From the NCBI RefSeq assembly GCF_000282375.1, contig NZ_AKJK01000055.1:1-64000 (forward strand): a stretch of DNA of 64,000 nucleotides, read 5' to 3'. The translations under genes were made by a program, and so were the position numbers. A model generated the notes under the pieces. The model saw nothing but the letters and a program-made list of their open reading frames with translations. It made no database searches and had not been told where the DNA came from. The DNA comes from Pseudomonas sp. GM50. Its GTDB lineage: Bacteria > Pseudomonadota > Gammaproteobacteria > Pseudomonadales > Pseudomonadaceae. Shown piece by piece: positions 36,563-46,444 of the stretch. Each line of letters begins with the position of its first letter. Position 1 is the stretch's first letter.

Positions 36563-36714
36563 CTGTGGGAGCGAGGCTCTGTGGCGAGGGGGCTTGCCCC
36601 CGTTGGGCTGCGAAGCAGTCCTGAACCCCGACAACCTGGCTCTGTCAGAAATACCGCGTGCTCTGATTTTACGGCTGCTGCGCAACCGAACGGGGGCGAG
36701 CCCCCTCGCCACAG
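36563..36714. repeat. Chimeric REP pair: a GTGGCGAGGGGGC-type copy cut into a GGGAGCGAGG-type copy
   Basis: The left side begins as one REP family (36563-36579) and breaks into a second family (36580-36604). The right partner (36689-36714) belongs to the second family only. Confidence 0.75.
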
Positions 36715-36739
36715 GTAAGTGTCAGCGTCAGACAATTTC

Positions 36740-37729
36740 TCAGCCAGAAATGATGCGGTTCTTGCCCTGGCGCTTGGCCTGGTACATCGCAGCGTCGGCG
36801 CGGGCGAACAGGCTGTCGATGCTTTCATCCTCGGGCGTGAGGCTGGTCAGGCCCTGGCTGACGGTGATGCCGAACGTCTGGTCGTCGTGGCTGAAGCTTA
36901 ACCGCTGAATTTCCCGTTGCAGGCGCTCGGCCACCTGCATGGCCATGTCCGGTGCGCAACCGGGAAACACCGCCGCGAATTCCTCACCGCCGATCCGTCC
37001 GAACAGATCACCACGCCGCAGGGCCGCACGACCGCTCTCGGCGATGCGTTGCAGCACCTTGTCGCCTTCCTGATGGCCGTAGGTGTCATTGACCACTTTG
37101 AAGTCATCGATGTCCAGCAGCAGGAACGCCATTGGTGCACCGTTCAACCGCGCCTCCTCGAATTCGCGATGGGCGCATTCGAAGAAGTGCCGGCGGTTGC
37201 TGCTTTGGGTCAATGCGTCGGTGCTGGCCAGATGTTGCAGCTGGGCTTCCATCTGCTTTTTTTCGGTGATGTCTTCGGCAATGCCGACGATGATCACCGG
37301 TTGGCCCGGCTCGGCCTGACGGTTGATGAAGCACTTGTCGCTGAGCCAGCGCACTTGGCCGTCGGCGGCGATGATGCGGTACTCGCGGTCTTCAACGGCG
37401 CCTTTGACCAGCACTTGCGCCAGGCTGCGCTCGGCGTAGTCCAGATCATCGGGATAGACGCTGTCGCGCCAGTGGTTGTAGTCGGACAGCAACAGGCCGG
37501 CGGGGCGGCCGAAAATCCGCTCATAGGCCGGACTGACGTAGAGCACCTGACGGGTTTCCCAGTTGAATGCCCAAAGCACGGCGTTGACGCTGACCAGCAG
37601 CGAGCTGAACAGCTGTTCGCGTTCGCTCAGGCGTGCCACTTCACCCTGGGCATGCATCAGCGCCATCAGGGTTTGCGCGGCCTCGGGCCACTGTGGAAGG
37701 GATGTGTCTTGTAGGCTTTTATTAACCAT
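36740..37729 (-). CDS. PAS-GGDEF diguanylate cyclase
   Basis: About 329 residues from ATG 37729. The PAS domain (SVNAVLWAFNWETRQVLYVSPAYERIFGRP) and PAC segment (REYRIIAADGQVRWLSDKC) lead into a GGDEF domain with intact active site GGEEF. An allosteric I-site RRGD lies five residues before it. It should therefore make c-di-GMP and be product-inhibited. There is no membrane segment, so it is cytosolic. c-di-GMP would act on targets such as PgaCD, but no direct link is shown. Confidence 0.93.
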   Translation of the reverse strand: MVNKSLQDTSLPQWPEAAQTLMALMHAQGEVARLSEREQLFSSLLVSVNAVLWAFNWETRQVLYVSPAYERIFGRPAGLLLSDYNHWRDSVYPDDLDYAERSLAQVLVKGAVEDREYRIIAADGQVRWLSDKCFINRQAEPGQPVIIVGIAEDITEKKQMEAQLQHLASTDALTQSSNRRHFFECAHREFEEARLNGAPMAFLLLDIDDFKVVNDTYGHQEGDKVLQRIAESGRAALRRGDLFGRIGGEEFAAVFPGCAPDMAMQVAERLQREIQRLSFSHDDQTFGITVSQGLTSLTPEDESIDSLFARADAAMYQAKRQGKNRIISG

Positions 37730-37946
37730 CGGCACAAATCTCAAAGGGCGTGCCGCTATGTCGACAGCGGCCAAGAACAAAGCCCGCCTGGATGGCGAAG
37801 TGTCTTTGAGATAGGGGATTTGGAGCGAAGTTCCCGCCTTGGGTGGCGAGAGAGCATGCTCCCGCCGGGCGGTTAAAACACGTCGCTGGTTTGCGATGGC
37901 TTCGCCATCAAGCGGGTGGGGGCAAGCCCGAAGGGCGGATCGGATA

Positions 37947-38014
37947 CGTAGGAGCCAGGCTTGCCGGCGAAGGCGTCTTTAAGAGCGCCTTCGCCGGCAA
38001 GCCTGGCTCCTACG
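37947..38014. repeat. Near-perfect REP hairpin (type GTAGGAGCCAGGCTTGCCGGCGA)
   Basis: Two facing arms of about 30 bp (from 37947 and to 38014) separated by only a few bases. They lie 22 bp beyond the desA stop, between the start of the cyclase gene and the end of desA. Confidence 0.9.
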
Positions 38015-38035
38015 AAAAGCCTCTTCTGTGGAGGA

Positions 38036-39220
38036 TCAGGCGTTGGCAGGGCGCAGGGAGTAGGTTTTCAACTGGTCGGCGAAGTCACGCAGGGATTGAA
38101 TCCCGCTGGCCTCGGCCTCGTGTACCCAATCCTTGATGGCGGCCAGCATGTCGTGACCATTTGAGCTCGTCTTGACCCAGATCTGTTGCAAGGCCAGGCG
38201 TTTTTCGTAAATTACTTTCAGCGCTTGGCTGTGCTCGAGCATGGTCTGGATGCGCATATGGTGTTTGTCGTCCAGCAAGCTGGTTTCCCGCGAGAGCAAA
38301 CGCTTGGCCCGATGGAACTGGTGGCGGACCGAGTGATCGACCTTTTCCAGCTCTTGCTTGACCAGCGGCGCGATCACCAGCTTGCGGTACTGGGCCATGA
38401 TCTGGAAGCGGTTGTTGAGGATCGCCATGGCGGTGTCCATGTCCAGGCTGCCTTTGCCTTCAACGCGGTGGGCGATGGGTGCAACCCGCTGGACCTTGGC
38501 CAGACGCAGGAAGCTGAAGACCTGGATCCAGGCCCAGCCGAGGTCGAACTCCCATTTCTTCACCGACAGTTTGGCGGAGTTAGGGTAGGTGTGATGGTTG
38601 TTATGCAGTTCTTCGCCGCCGATCAGGATGCCCCAGGGCACCAGATTAGTGGCCGCATCGCGGCATTCGAAGTTGCGGTAGCCGATGGCGTGACCCAGGC
38701 CATTGACCACGCCTGCGGCCCACACCGGGATCCACATCATCTGGATGGCCCAGATGGTGATGCCGATGGTGCCGAACAGCAGCAGGTCGATGACGCCCAT
38801 GATCGCCACGCCCAACAGCGGGAAGCGGCTGTAAAGGTTGCGTTCGATCCAGTCTTCGGGGCAGTTCTTGCCGTAGATGCGCAGGGTCTCGGGGTTTTCC
38901 GCTTCTGCACGGTACAGCTCGGCGCCTTTGCGCAGAACGGTGGACAGACCCTTGATGACCGGGCTGTGCGGGTCATCGACGGTTTCGCATTTGGCGTGAT
39001 GCTTGCGGTGGATAGCTGTCCACTCGCGAGTGTTCTGTGCCGTGGTCAACCACAGCCAGAAGCGGAAAAAATGTTTCAGGCCGGCATTGAGCTCAAGCGA
39101 GCGATGGGCTGAATAGCGATGCAGATAAACCGTGACGCCGACGATCGTCACGTGGGTCATCAGTAGGGTGACTGCCACCAGTGACCAGGGCGATAAGCCA
39201 AGAAAACCTTCGTACCACAT
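38036..39220 (-). CDS. desA: Membrane acyl desaturase (delta-9 type, DesA)
   Basis: 394 residues. It introduces a cis double bond into membrane fatty acyl chains using O2. The three histidine boxes of the di-iron site are present: HRYSAHR, HRKHH and HNNHH, embedded in membrane helices. The C-terminal ~130 residues are an extra helical soluble tail. Its place beside a GGDEF-EAL gene and oscA is the arrangement known for P. aeruginosa PA0284-PA0286, which supports the DesA name. Confidence 0.93.
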   Translation of the reverse strand: MWYEGFLGLSPWSLVAVTLLMTHVTIVGVTVYLHRYSAHRSLELNAGLKHFFRFWLWLTTAQNTREWTAIHRKHHAKCETVDDPHSPVIKGLSTVLRKGAELYRAEAENPETLRIYGKNCPEDWIERNLYSRFPLLGVAIMGVIDLLLFGTIGITIWAIQMMWIPVWAAGVVNGLGHAIGYRNFECRDAATNLVPWGILIGGEELHNNHHTYPNSAKLSVKKWEFDLGWAWIQVFSFLRLAKVQRVAPIAHRVEGKGSLDMDTAMAILNNRFQIMAQYRKLVIAPLVKQELEKVDHSVRHQFHRAKRLLSRETSLLDDKHHMRIQTMLEHSQALKVIYEKRLALQQIWVKTSSNGHDMLAAIKDWVHEAEASGIQSLRDFADQLKTYSLRPANA

Positions 39221-39355
39221 AGCCTATAGGACCCTCGATAAAGAAAAAAACAGCCGTTGCATTATCACTTAGCCCACGGATAAAACCAGTCGCCCTTTCA
39301 GATAAGAGTGGCTGGATGTTTCTTTAATCTATAATTCCAGCCTTTTTGTAGGGAC

Positions 39356-41287
39356 ATGGACGCTCTAATGCCAGCCACCTATCGCGATGCTTTGCGTGCA
39401 GCGCTGCTCTATCTGGTGCTTTCCGTAGCCTGGTTCCAGTTTAGTGGTTATTTATTGAACAGGTTCTTCGATAGTTCCGCCGACCTGCTGCGCTGGCAGC
39501 TGATCAACGGTTATGCCTGGGTGGCGTTCAGTGCCGGGCTGATTTTCATTGCGCGGGCGCGATTGTTTCGCTGCCTGGGTGTCGGCGCCAAGTTGCGTGA
39601 GCGCAATACAGACAGGGAACGTTTGCGTCAGGCGGCAGCGGTGTTCGATTGCACCTGTGAAGGGGTGCTGGTCACTAATAGCAACGGGTTGATCGTCCAT
39701 GTGAACCGGGCGTTCATGGAAATCACCGGCTACCAGCGCGAGGAAGTGCTGGGGCAGCGACCGAACATGTTCAAGTCGGGCCATCACCCGCCGGGTTTCT
39801 ACCAGGTGATGTTCGCGGCACTCGACAGCCTTGGTGAGTGGAGCGGAGAAATCTGGAACCGCCGTAAAAACGGCGAGATCTACCCGCAATGGCAGACGAT
39901 CCGCCTCATTCGCGACGATCAGGGGCGGCTCAGCCAGTACGTTGCGGTGTTTTCCGACATCAGCGCGATCAAGAGCTCCGAGCATGAATTGGCGCATCTG
40001 GCCCATCACGATCCGTTGACCGATCTGCCCAATCGCCTTCTGCTAACCGACCGTGCCGGGCAGGCCGTGGCCTCGGCGCAGGTCCACAAGCGTGGTTGCG
40101 CGTTGCTGATGATCGACCTCGATCATTTCAAGTTGATCAATGACAGTCTCGGTCACAGTGTTGGTGACCAATTGCTCAAGGCTGTGGCTGAGCGCCTGAA
40201 TACCTTGTTCGGCCCGGGCAACACGCTGGCGCGGCTCAGCGGCGACGAATTTGCGGTATTGACTGAAAACTGCCCGCAACCGGGGCATGCCGCGGCGCTG
40301 GCTCAGCGAGTCATCGATGGCCTTAAAGAACCGTTCCAGATCGACGGGCATCCGCTATTTATCAACGCCAGCATCGGCATCAGTCTGTTTCCAAGCGATG
40401 CCTTGAGTGCCGAGCAACTGTTGCGCAACGCCGACTCGGCGCTGTTCAAGGCCAAGAGCGCTGGCCGCGACGGCTACGCCCTCTACACCGAAGAGTTGAC
40501 TGCGCACGCCCAGCAGCGCGTCGAGATCGCATTCCAATTGCGCCGAGCGCTGGAGCAGCAGCAATTGCGGGTTTATTACCAGCCCGTGCATGACCTCAAA
40601 ACCAGTCGCCTGATCGGCGTCGAGGCCTTGGTGCGCTGGGAGCATCCGCAACGTGGGTTGGTGTCGCCGGCTGAATTCATCCCCATCGCCGAACGCACCG
40701 GGCTGATTGCCGAGATCGATGCCTGGATCATGCGCCAGGCCTGCCAGCAGATGTGCCAGTGGCAAGCGGCGGGCGTGGAGTTGTCGTTTGTCGCGGTGAA
40801 CGTTTCTTCTCGCCTGTTTGCCCGCCGCGAGTTGTATCAGCAAGTGGCTCAGGTGCTGCACGACACCGGCCTGGATCCAGCGTATCTGGAGCTGGAAGTC
40901 ACTGAAAGCGCGGTGATGGAAGACCCGGAAGTGGCGCTGGAGCAGATGCATCGCTTGCGTGAGTTGGGTGTGCGGCTGGCCATCGATGACTTCGGCACGG
41001 GCTATTCATCGTTGCTGCGGCTCAAGCGTTTGCCGGTGCAAAAGCTCAAGATCGATCAGGGGTTTGTCGCAGGCTTGCCGGGTGATGAGGATGACGCGGC
41101 GATCGCGCGGGTAATCATTGCGCTGGCGCAGAGCATGGGGATGCAAGTGCACGCCGAGGGGATCGAGCAGGTCGAGCAGGCAAGTTTCCTGTTCGAGCAT
41201 GACTGCGATTTGGGGCAGGGCTACTGGTTTGGGCGGCCAGTGCCGGCGGCGTCATTGGATTGGGCTCGGGCGCCAGTGATCGGATGA
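39356..41287 (+). CDS. Membrane PAS-GGDEF-EAL c-di-GMP phosphodiesterase
   Basis: 643 residues (or 639 from ATG 39368; the AGGGA is too near the first ATG and far from the second). Two N-terminal membrane helices precede a PAS domain (VLVTNSNGLIVHVNRAFMEITGYQREEVLG). The GGDEF domain has a degenerate active site, SGDEF. The EAL domain is complete: GVEALVRWEHP, TESAVMEDPE and AIDDFGTGYSS. It is predicted to degrade c-di-GMP, with little or no cyclase activity. It is divergent from desA and equivalent in position to P. aeruginosa PA0285. Confidence 0.92.
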   Translation: MDALMPATYRDALRAALLYLVLSVAWFQFSGYLLNRFFDSSADLLRWQLINGYAWVAFSAGLIFIARARLFRCLGVGAKLRERNTDRERLRQAAAVFDCTCEGVLVTNSNGLIVHVNRAFMEITGYQREEVLGQRPNMFKSGHHPPGFYQVMFAALDSLGEWSGEIWNRRKNGEIYPQWQTIRLIRDDQGRLSQYVAVFSDISAIKSSEHELAHLAHHDPLTDLPNRLLLTDRAGQAVASAQVHKRGCALLMIDLDHFKLINDSLGHSVGDQLLKAVAERLNTLFGPGNTLARLSGDEFAVLTENCPQPGHAAALAQRVIDGLKEPFQIDGHPLFINASIGISLFPSDALSAEQLLRNADSALFKAKSAGRDGYALYTEELTAHAQQRVEIAFQLRRALEQQQLRVYYQPVHDLKTSRLIGVEALVRWEHPQRGLVSPAEFIPIAERTGLIAEIDAWIMRQACQQMCQWQAAGVELSFVAVNVSSRLFARRELYQQVAQVLHDTGLDPAYLELEVTESAVMEDPEVALEQMHRLRELGVRLAIDDFGTGYSSLLRLKRLPVQKLKIDQGFVAGLPGDEDDAAIARVIIALAQSMGMQVHAEGIEQVEQASFLFEHDCDLGQGYWFGRPVPAASLDWARAPVIG

Positions 41288-41304
41288 GCGGCTGATCTGC
41301 TTTT

Positions 41305-41334
41305 TGTGGCGAGGGGGCAAGCCCCCTCGCCACA
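41305..41334. repeat. Collapsed REP palindrome
   Basis: GTGGCGAGGGGGC-AA-GCCCCCTCGCCAC is a perfect 13-bp palindrome with a 2-base centre, just after the GGDEF-EAL gene. It may stop its transcript. Confidence 0.85.
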
Positions 41335-41413
41335 GGGTTTTGTGCGCCCTTGAAAGTAGTGGGTCCTCCGCAACCCCTTGCTCCATCAAATAATTCTTTT
41401 TAGTTATATAAAC

Positions 41414-41438
41414 ATTCTTAAATAGTCTTTTTAAGAAT
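41414..41438. promoter_or_regulatory. Inverted repeat in the AT-rich oscA promoter region
   Basis: ATTCTTAAA (41414-41422) and TTTAAGAAT (41430-41438) are perfect 9-bp arms around a 7-base spacer, in a strikingly AT-rich island about 80-105 bp before oscA. It is a candidate site for CysB or another sulfur-starvation regulator. Confidence 0.5.
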
Positions 41439-41519
41439 ATCCGCGCCTATCTACTATTGCCCCTACGCCGTAAGCAGTGCCCGCCACTGCCAGGCATATC
41501 TCATTAAAGGAGCAGCACC

Positions 41520-41702
41520 ATGAGCGCATCCCTACGTAGTGTTGACGGGCAGGACGAAGCCACCATTTTGCGTGAGATTCAGAGCGCCTTGCGCGATCTG
41601 CGCTTTGGTGCGGTGGAAATCACCGTGCATAACGCCCAGGTGGTTCAGATCGAACGCAAAGAGAAATTCCGTTTGCAGAGCCCGGGCAACAAGCCGAGCT
41701 AA
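41520..41702 (+). CDS. oscA: Sulfur starvation response protein OscA (DUF2292)
   Basis: 60 residues. It matches the small OscA/DUF2292 proteins by ILREIQSALRDLRFGAVEITVHNAQVVQIERKEKFRL. In Pseudomonas it is needed for growth when organosulfur demand is high, for example under chromate stress (family knowledge), and lies before the sulfate importer genes as here. AGGAGC sits close to the ATG. The mechanism is unknown. Confidence 0.9.
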   Translation: MSASLRSVDGQDEATILREIQSALRDLRFGAVEITVHNAQVVQIERKEKFRLQSPGNKPS

Positions 41703-41708
41703 AACGCA

Positions 41709-41773
41709 AAAGATCAAAGATTGCAGCCTTCGGCAGCTCCTACGGGAGCCTGATGTAAAGGCTGCGATCTTCG
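41709..41773. repeat. Imperfect inverted repeat of the GCAGCCTTCGGCAGCTCCTAC family
   Basis: GATTGCAGCCTTCGGCAGCTCCTAC is followed by an inverted AAGGCTGCGATCTTC. It sits between oscA and sbp. Another copy of this family lies near 47139. Confidence 0.65.
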
Positions 41774-41838
41774 AACAGGCAACCCGTTCCAGACCATAAG
41801 AAAAAGCCAACACATCAAGAATTCCAGGAGCTTTCACC

Positions 41839-42852
41839 ATGTCGTCGATTCGTCATTTTGCTTTGGCCGCCCTGGCCAGTGCCCTTTTTGCTGGTTCCGC
41901 GGTTGCCAAGGATTACGAGCTGCTCAACGTGTCGTATGACCCGACTCGTGAGCTGTACCAGGAGTACAACGCCGAGTTCATCAACTTCTGGAAAAAGGAC
42001 CACGCTGGCGACAACGTGAAAATTCAGCAGTCCCACGGTGGTTCGGGCAAGCAGGGCCGGGCGGTGATCGACGGTCTGCGGGCCGACGTGGTGACCCTGG
42101 CCCTGGCTGGTGATATCGATGAAGTGGCCAAGCTCGGCAAGAGCCTGCCGGTCGACTGGCAGAAGCGTCTTCCGGACGCGAGCACACCTTACACCTCGAC
42201 CATCGTGTTCCTGGTGCGCAAGGGCAACCCGAAAGGCATCAAGGACTGGGGCGACCTGACCAAAAACGGCGTGGAAGTCATCACCCCGAATCCGAAAACC
42301 TCCGGCGGCGCACGCTGGAACTTCCTCGCGGCCTGGGCTTATGGCCTGAAAGCCAACGGTGGTAATGAAGCCAAGGCCAAAGAGTACGTGCAGACCCTGT
42401 TCAAACACGTGCCTGTGCTGGACACCGGTGCTCGCGGCTCGACCATCACCTTCGTCAACAACGGTCAGGGCGACGTGTTGTTGGCCTGGGAAAACGAGGC
42501 CTTCCTGGCGTTGAAGGAAGACGGTGGCGCCGACAAGTTCGACATCGTTGTACCGTCGCTGTCGATCCTTGCCGAACCACCGGTGGCCGTGGTCGACAAG
42601 AACGCCGAGAAAAAGGGCAACACCGACATTGCTGAAGCGTATCTCAAGCACCTGTACAGCCCGGCCGGCCAGGAAATCGCGGCGAAAAACTTCTATCGTC
42701 CACGTGACAAAGAGGTGGCCGCCAAGTACGCCAAACAGTTCCCGACACTGGAGCTGGTGACCATCGACAAGGACTTCGGCGGCTGGAAAACCGCGCAACC
42801 GAAATTCTTCAATGACGGTGGCGTGTTCGACCAGATTTATCAGGCGCAGTAA
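41839..42852 (+). CDS. sbp: Sulfate-binding periplasmic protein
   Basis: 337 residues. Signal peptide: [14 protein letters not shown], then [17 protein letters not shown]. The sulfate-binding family hallmark [11 protein letters not shown] is followed by [17 protein letters not shown], which lines the sulfate site, and [16 protein letters not shown]. It captures sulfate (possibly thiosulfate) for CysTWA. First gene of the importer after oscA; a REP pair separates it from cysT and may raise its relative mRNA level. Confidence 0.95.
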   Translation: MSSIRHFALAALASALFAGSAVAKDYELLNVSYDPTRELYQEYNAEFINFWKKDHAGDNVKIQQSHGGSGKQGRAVIDGLRADVVTLALAGDIDEVAKLGKSLPVDWQKRLPDASTPYTSTIVFLVRKGNPKGIKDWGDLTKNGVEVITPNPKTSGGARWNFLAAWAYGLKANGGNEAKAKEYVQTLFKHVPVLDTGARGSTITFVNNGQGDVLLAWENEAFLALKEDGGADKFDIVVPSLSILAEPPVAVVDKNAEKKGNTDIAEAYLKHLYSPAGQEIAAKNFYRPRDKEVAAKYAKQFPTLELVTIDKDFGGWKTAQPKFFNDGGVFDQIYQAQ

Positions 42853-42882
42853 CCTGAAATAGATCAGCCAATGCGCAATCCA

Positions 42883-42972
42883 TGTGGGAGCGGGTTTGCT
42901 CGCGAAGACAGCGGCACAGTCAACATTGATGTCGCCTGACACACCGCCTTCGCGAGCAAGCCCGCTCCCACA
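42883..42972. repeat. Inverted REP pair between sbp and cysT
   Basis: Facing copies at 42883-42910 and 42945-42972. Being inside the operon, it could stabilise the sbp part of the mRNA and so favour the binding protein over the membrane parts. Confidence 0.9.
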
Positions 42973-43056
42973 GGTTTAGCACTTAAGTGGCTGGCATTGG
43001 CTAACAGGCCCCGATTTCACCGTCGGGGCTTAGCGCGTTCTCAACCAAGGACTTTT

Positions 43057-43875
43057 ATGTCGCGTCGTATCTCCCCCGTCATACCCGGCTTCGGGCTGAC
43101 GCTGGGCTACACCTTGGTGTACCTCAGCCTGATTGTGCTCATTCCACTGGCGGCGATGTTCGTGCATGCCGCTCAACTCACCTGGGACCAGTTCTGGGCG
43201 ATTATCTCGGCGCCACGGGTGCTGGCGGCGTTGAAGCTCAGCTTCGGCACCGCGCTCTATGCCGCAATCATCAACGGCATCATCGGCACGCTGCTGGCCT
43301 GGGTGCTGGTGCGCTATACCTTCCCTGGGCGCAAAGTCATCGATGCAATGATCGACTTACCCTTCGCATTGCCCACCGCCGTGGCCGGTATCGCGCTGAC
43401 CGCGCTATACGCGCCCAATGGTTGGGTGGGTCAGTTTGCAGCGGACCTGGGTTTCAAGATCGCGTATACCCCCCTCGGCATCACCCTTGCCCTCACTTTT
43501 GTGACACTTCCATTCGTAGTACGTACCGTACAGCCAGTATTGGCCGATATCCCGCGTGAAGTGGAAGAAGCGGCGGCGTGCCTCGGTGCAAAACCGCTAC
43601 AGGTTTTCCGCCATATTCTGGTGCCCGCGCTGCTGCCCGCGTGGCTGACCGGTTTCGCGTTGGCCTTTGCCCGTGGGGTTGGCGAGTACGGTTCGGTGAT
43701 TTTCATCGCCGGCAACATGCCGATGAAAACCGAGATCCTGCCGCTGCTGATCATGGTCAAACTCGACCAGTACGATTACACCGGCGCCACGTCCATTGGT
43801 GTACTGATGCTGGTGGTTTCCTTCGTCCTGTTGCTGCTGATCAACTTGCTGCAACGACGCATCGAAACCCCATAA
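43057..43875 (+). CDS. cysT: Sulfate ABC transporter permease CysT
   Basis: 272 residues from ATG 43057 (AAGGA 6 bases upstream). Six membrane helices and the permease EAA loop (EEAAACLGAKPLQVFRHILVPALLP), which contacts CysA. It forms the translocation channel with CysW. The cysW gene follows after 12 bp. Confidence 0.95.
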   Translation: MSRRISPVIPGFGLTLGYTLVYLSLIVLIPLAAMFVHAAQLTWDQFWAIISAPRVLAALKLSFGTALYAAIINGIIGTLLAWVLVRYTFPGRKVIDAMIDLPFALPTAVAGIALTALYAPNGWVGQFAADLGFKIAYTPLGITLALTFVTLPFVVRTVQPVLADIPREVEEAAACLGAKPLQVFRHILVPALLPAWLTGFALAFARGVGEYGSVIFIAGNMPMKTEILPLLIMVKLDQYDYTGATSIGVLMLVVSFVLLLLINLLQRRIETP

Positions 43876-43887
43876 GGAGGCGCAAAA

Positions 43888-44757
43888 ATGTCCCAATCGT
43901 CTATTGCTGCTGCTTCCTCGAACGCCGCCCGCCGTGGCAGTGCTTCATCGCGGCGAATCCTGATCGGCCTTGGCTGGCTGGTGTTCGCCCTGTTCCTGTT
44001 GCTGCCGCTGGTGATCGTGGTGTCTCAGGGCCTGAAGCTCGGAATCGGTGCGTTCTTCACCGCGATCTTCGAGCCAGACGCCTTGTCGGCGTTGAAACTC
44101 ACCGTGATCGCGGTGCTGATTTCGGTGCCGCTGAACCTGGTGTTCGGTGTCAGCGCAGCGTGGTGCGTGAGCAAATACTCGTTCCGCGGCAAGAGCATGC
44201 TGGTGACCCTGATCGACCTGCCGTTCTCGGTGTCGCCGGTGATTGCCGGTCTGGTCTATGTATTGATGTTCGGCGCCCAGGGCCTGTTCGGCCCGTGGTT
44301 GCAGGATCACGACATCCAGATCGTCTTCGCCTTGCCGGGCATCGTGTTGGCGACGATTTTCGTCACCGTGCCGTTCGTGGCACGTGAGCTGATCCCGCTG
44401 ATGCAGGAACAAGGCACTCAGGAGGAAGAGGCCGCGCGCCTGCTTGGCGCCAATGGCTGGCAGATGTTCTGGCACGTCACCGTTCCCAATATCAAATGGG
44501 GCCTGATCTATGGCGTGGTGCTGTGTACGGCCCGGGCCATGGGTGAGTTCGGTGCGGTGTCGGTGGTTTCCGGGCACATTCGCGGGGTGACCAACACCCT
44601 GCCGCTGCACGTCGAGATCCTCTACAACGAATACAACCACGTGGCCGCGTTCGCCGTGGCGAGCCTGTTGCTGATCCTGGCGCTCTTCATCCTGCTGCTC
44701 AAGCAGTGGAGCGAAAACCGTATTAACCGCCTGCGCGCCAGCGCCGCGGAGGAATAA
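43888..44757 (+). CDS. cysW: Sulfate ABC transporter permease CysW
   Basis: 289 residues with AAGGAGG ahead of the ATG. Six membrane helices and an EAA loop ([24 protein letters not shown]). It pairs with CysT. The first ~20 residues are a Ser/Ala/Arg-rich cytoplasmic tail. cysA starts 3 bp after its stop. Confidence 0.95.
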   Translation: MSQSSIAAASSNAARRGSASSRRILIGLGWLVFALFLLLPLVIVVSQGLKLGIGAFFTAIFEPDALSALKLTVIAVLISVPLNLVFGVSAAWCVSKYSFRGKSMLVTLIDLPFSVSPVIAGLVYVLMFGAQGLFGPWLQDHDIQIVFALPGIVLATIFVTVPFVARELIPLMQEQGTQEEEAARLLGANGWQMFWHVTVPNIKWGLIYGVVLCTARAMGEFGAVSVVSGHIRGVTNTLPLHVEILYNEYNHVAAFAVASLLLILALFILLLKQWSENRINRLRASAAEE

Positions 44758-44760
44758 GTC

Positions 44761-45750
44761 ATGTCGATCGAAGTGCGTAACGTCAGCAAGAACTTCCACG
44801 CGTTCAAGGCGCTGGACAACATCAGCCTGGACATTCAAAGCGGCGAGCTGGTGGCGCTGCTCGGCCCGTCCGGTTGCGGCAAGACCACGCTGTTGCGAAT
44901 CATCGCCGGCCTGGAAACCCCGGACCAGGGCAACATCGTGTTCCATGGCGAAGACGTCTCCGGCCACGATGTGCGTGATCGCAATGTCGGTTTCGTGTTC
45001 CAGCACTACGCCTTGTTCCGCCACATGACGGTGTTCGACAACGTCGCGTTCGGCCTGCGCATGAAGCCGAAAAACCAGCGCCCGAATGAAAGCCAGATCG
45101 CGGTAAAAGTCCACGAACTGCTGAACATGGTGCAGCTGGATTGGTTGGCCGATCGCTACCCGGAACAACTCTCCGGCGGCCAGCGTCAACGCATTGCGTT
45201 GGCTCGTGCCTTGGCGGTGGAACCGAAAGTCCTGCTGCTCGACGAACCCTTCGGCGCCCTCGACGCCAAGGTCCGTAAAGAGCTGCGTCGCTGGCTCGCA
45301 CGGCTGCACGAAGACATCAACCTGACCTCGGTGTTCGTGACCCACGACCAGGAAGAGGCGATGGAAGTCGCCGACCGTATCGTGGTGATGAACAAGGGCG
45401 TGATCGAGCAGATCGGCTCACCGGGTGACGTCTACGAAAACCCGGCCAGCGATTTCGTCTATCACTTCCTTGGCGACTCGAACCGTCTGCATTTGGGCGA
45501 AGACCGACACGTGCTGTTCCGTCCCCACGAAGTGTCGCTGTCGCGTCATGAACTGGAAGACCACCACGCCGCTGAAGTGCGGGACATTCGTCCACTGGGC
45601 GCGACTACGCGGGTGACGCTGAAGGTAGAAGGCCAGAGCGAGTTGATCGAGGCTGAAGTGGTGAAAGACCACGACAGCCTGGTCGGATTGGCCAAGGGTG
45701 AGACGCTGTTCTTCAAGCCGAAGGTCTGGCAGAAAGTCGCCAACATTTAA
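44761..45750 (+). CDS. cysA: Sulfate/thiosulfate ABC transporter ATPase
   Basis: 329 residues. Walker [10 protein letters not shown], signature LSGGQRQR, Walker [13 protein letters not shown] and switch His in [10 protein letters not shown]. The C-terminal regulatory domain (about residues 240-329) is present. It powers CysTW. Last gene of the sbp-cysTWA operon; a REP pair follows immediately. Confidence 0.96.
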   Translation: MSIEVRNVSKNFHAFKALDNISLDIQSGELVALLGPSGCGKTTLLRIIAGLETPDQGNIVFHGEDVSGHDVRDRNVGFVFQHYALFRHMTVFDNVAFGLRMKPKNQRPNESQIAVKVHELLNMVQLDWLADRYPEQLSGGQRQRIALARALAVEPKVLLLDEPFGALDAKVRKELRRWLARLHEDINLTSVFVTHDQEEAMEVADRIVVMNKGVIEQIGSPGDVYENPASDFVYHFLGDSNRLHLGEDRHVLFRPHEVSLSRHELEDHHAAEVRDIRPLGATTRVTLKVEGQSELIEAEVVKDHDSLVGLAKGETLFFKPKVWQKVANI

Positions 45751-45760
45751 AATCAAAAGC

Positions 45761-45836
45761 ATCGCGAGCAAGCCCGCTCCCACAGTGATTTGTGTCGTTC
45801 ACAAATCCCCTGTGGGAGCGAGCCTGCTCGCGATGG
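45761..45836. repeat. Inverted REP pair after cysA
   Basis: Facing copies at 45761-45784 (GGGAGCGGGC variant) and 45811-45836 (GGGAGCGAGC variant), between the convergent cysA and Mpo1-like genes. Confidence 0.9.
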
Positions 45837-45840
45837 CGTC

Positions 45841-46359
45841 TTACGTCGCTGCGTTTTTCTGACGCAAACGCACACCACCCACCCGCGCCTCGATCTGCTC
45901 TTTCAGCTCACGCCGCATCCCGAGCAAAAACGCCAACTCAACCACCACAAACAACGGCCCGACAATCAACCCCGTCACATCATCGACAAACGCCGGTTTG
46001 CGCCCTTCGTAATGATGCCCGACAAACTGAATCGCCCACCCCACCACAAACATCCCGATGCCGCTGGCCAGCCAGACCAGCGTACTTTGCTGCGCGAGAA
46101 CCTGACCTGCCCAAATGCACAGACCGAGCAACACGGTCATCAACACCCCAAGACGAATCTCCAGGCGCAGGTAAAACCACGCCGACGCCATCGCGACCAG
46201 CACCGCTGGCGAAATCCAGCCTGCGCCCCATTGCGGCCGTGACAGCAACACCGAGACCGCCACTACAATCAGCGGGATACCGATAAAGTGGCTGGCAATA
46301 TTGCGCGGGTCACGGTGGTAGGCGGCGTATTGACTGAGATGGTCAACGAGGCTTTTCAT
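45841..46359 (-). CDS. Mpo1/YGL010w-like (DUF962) membrane protein
   Basis: 172 residues from ATG 46359, which has AGGAGG 6-8 bases upstream; longer in-frame starts are inside the opposite gene's leader. It has an N-terminal HLSQYAAYHRDPRNIASHFIGIPLIV with the conserved His residues, then four membrane helices and HHYEGRKPAF. Yeast Mpo1 is an Fe-dependent 2-hydroxy fatty acid dioxygenase; the bacterial members may do likewise (inference). It is divergent from the Crp-type regulator. Confidence 0.87.
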   Translation of the reverse strand: MKSLVDHLSQYAAYHRDPRNIASHFIGIPLIVVAVSVLLSRPQWGAGWISPAVLVAMASAWFYLRLEIRLGVLMTVLLGLCIWAGQVLAQQSTLVWLASGIGMFVVGWAIQFVGHHYEGRKPAFVDDVTGLIVGPLFVVVELAFLLGMRRELKEQIEARVGGVRLRQKNAAT

Positions 46360-46444
46360 TGTTATTCCTCCTGTAGGGTGATGGATGATGCCCCGGGTTT
46401 CATCTCTCGCTCTGTCAGCCAGGCGACAATCTCCAGGAGTTTTC

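Noticed and set aside
38186..39112. Long plus-strand frame opposite desA
   Set aside because: It is antisense to a gene with intact His boxes. Its predicted protein has the composition of a shadow and no domain.
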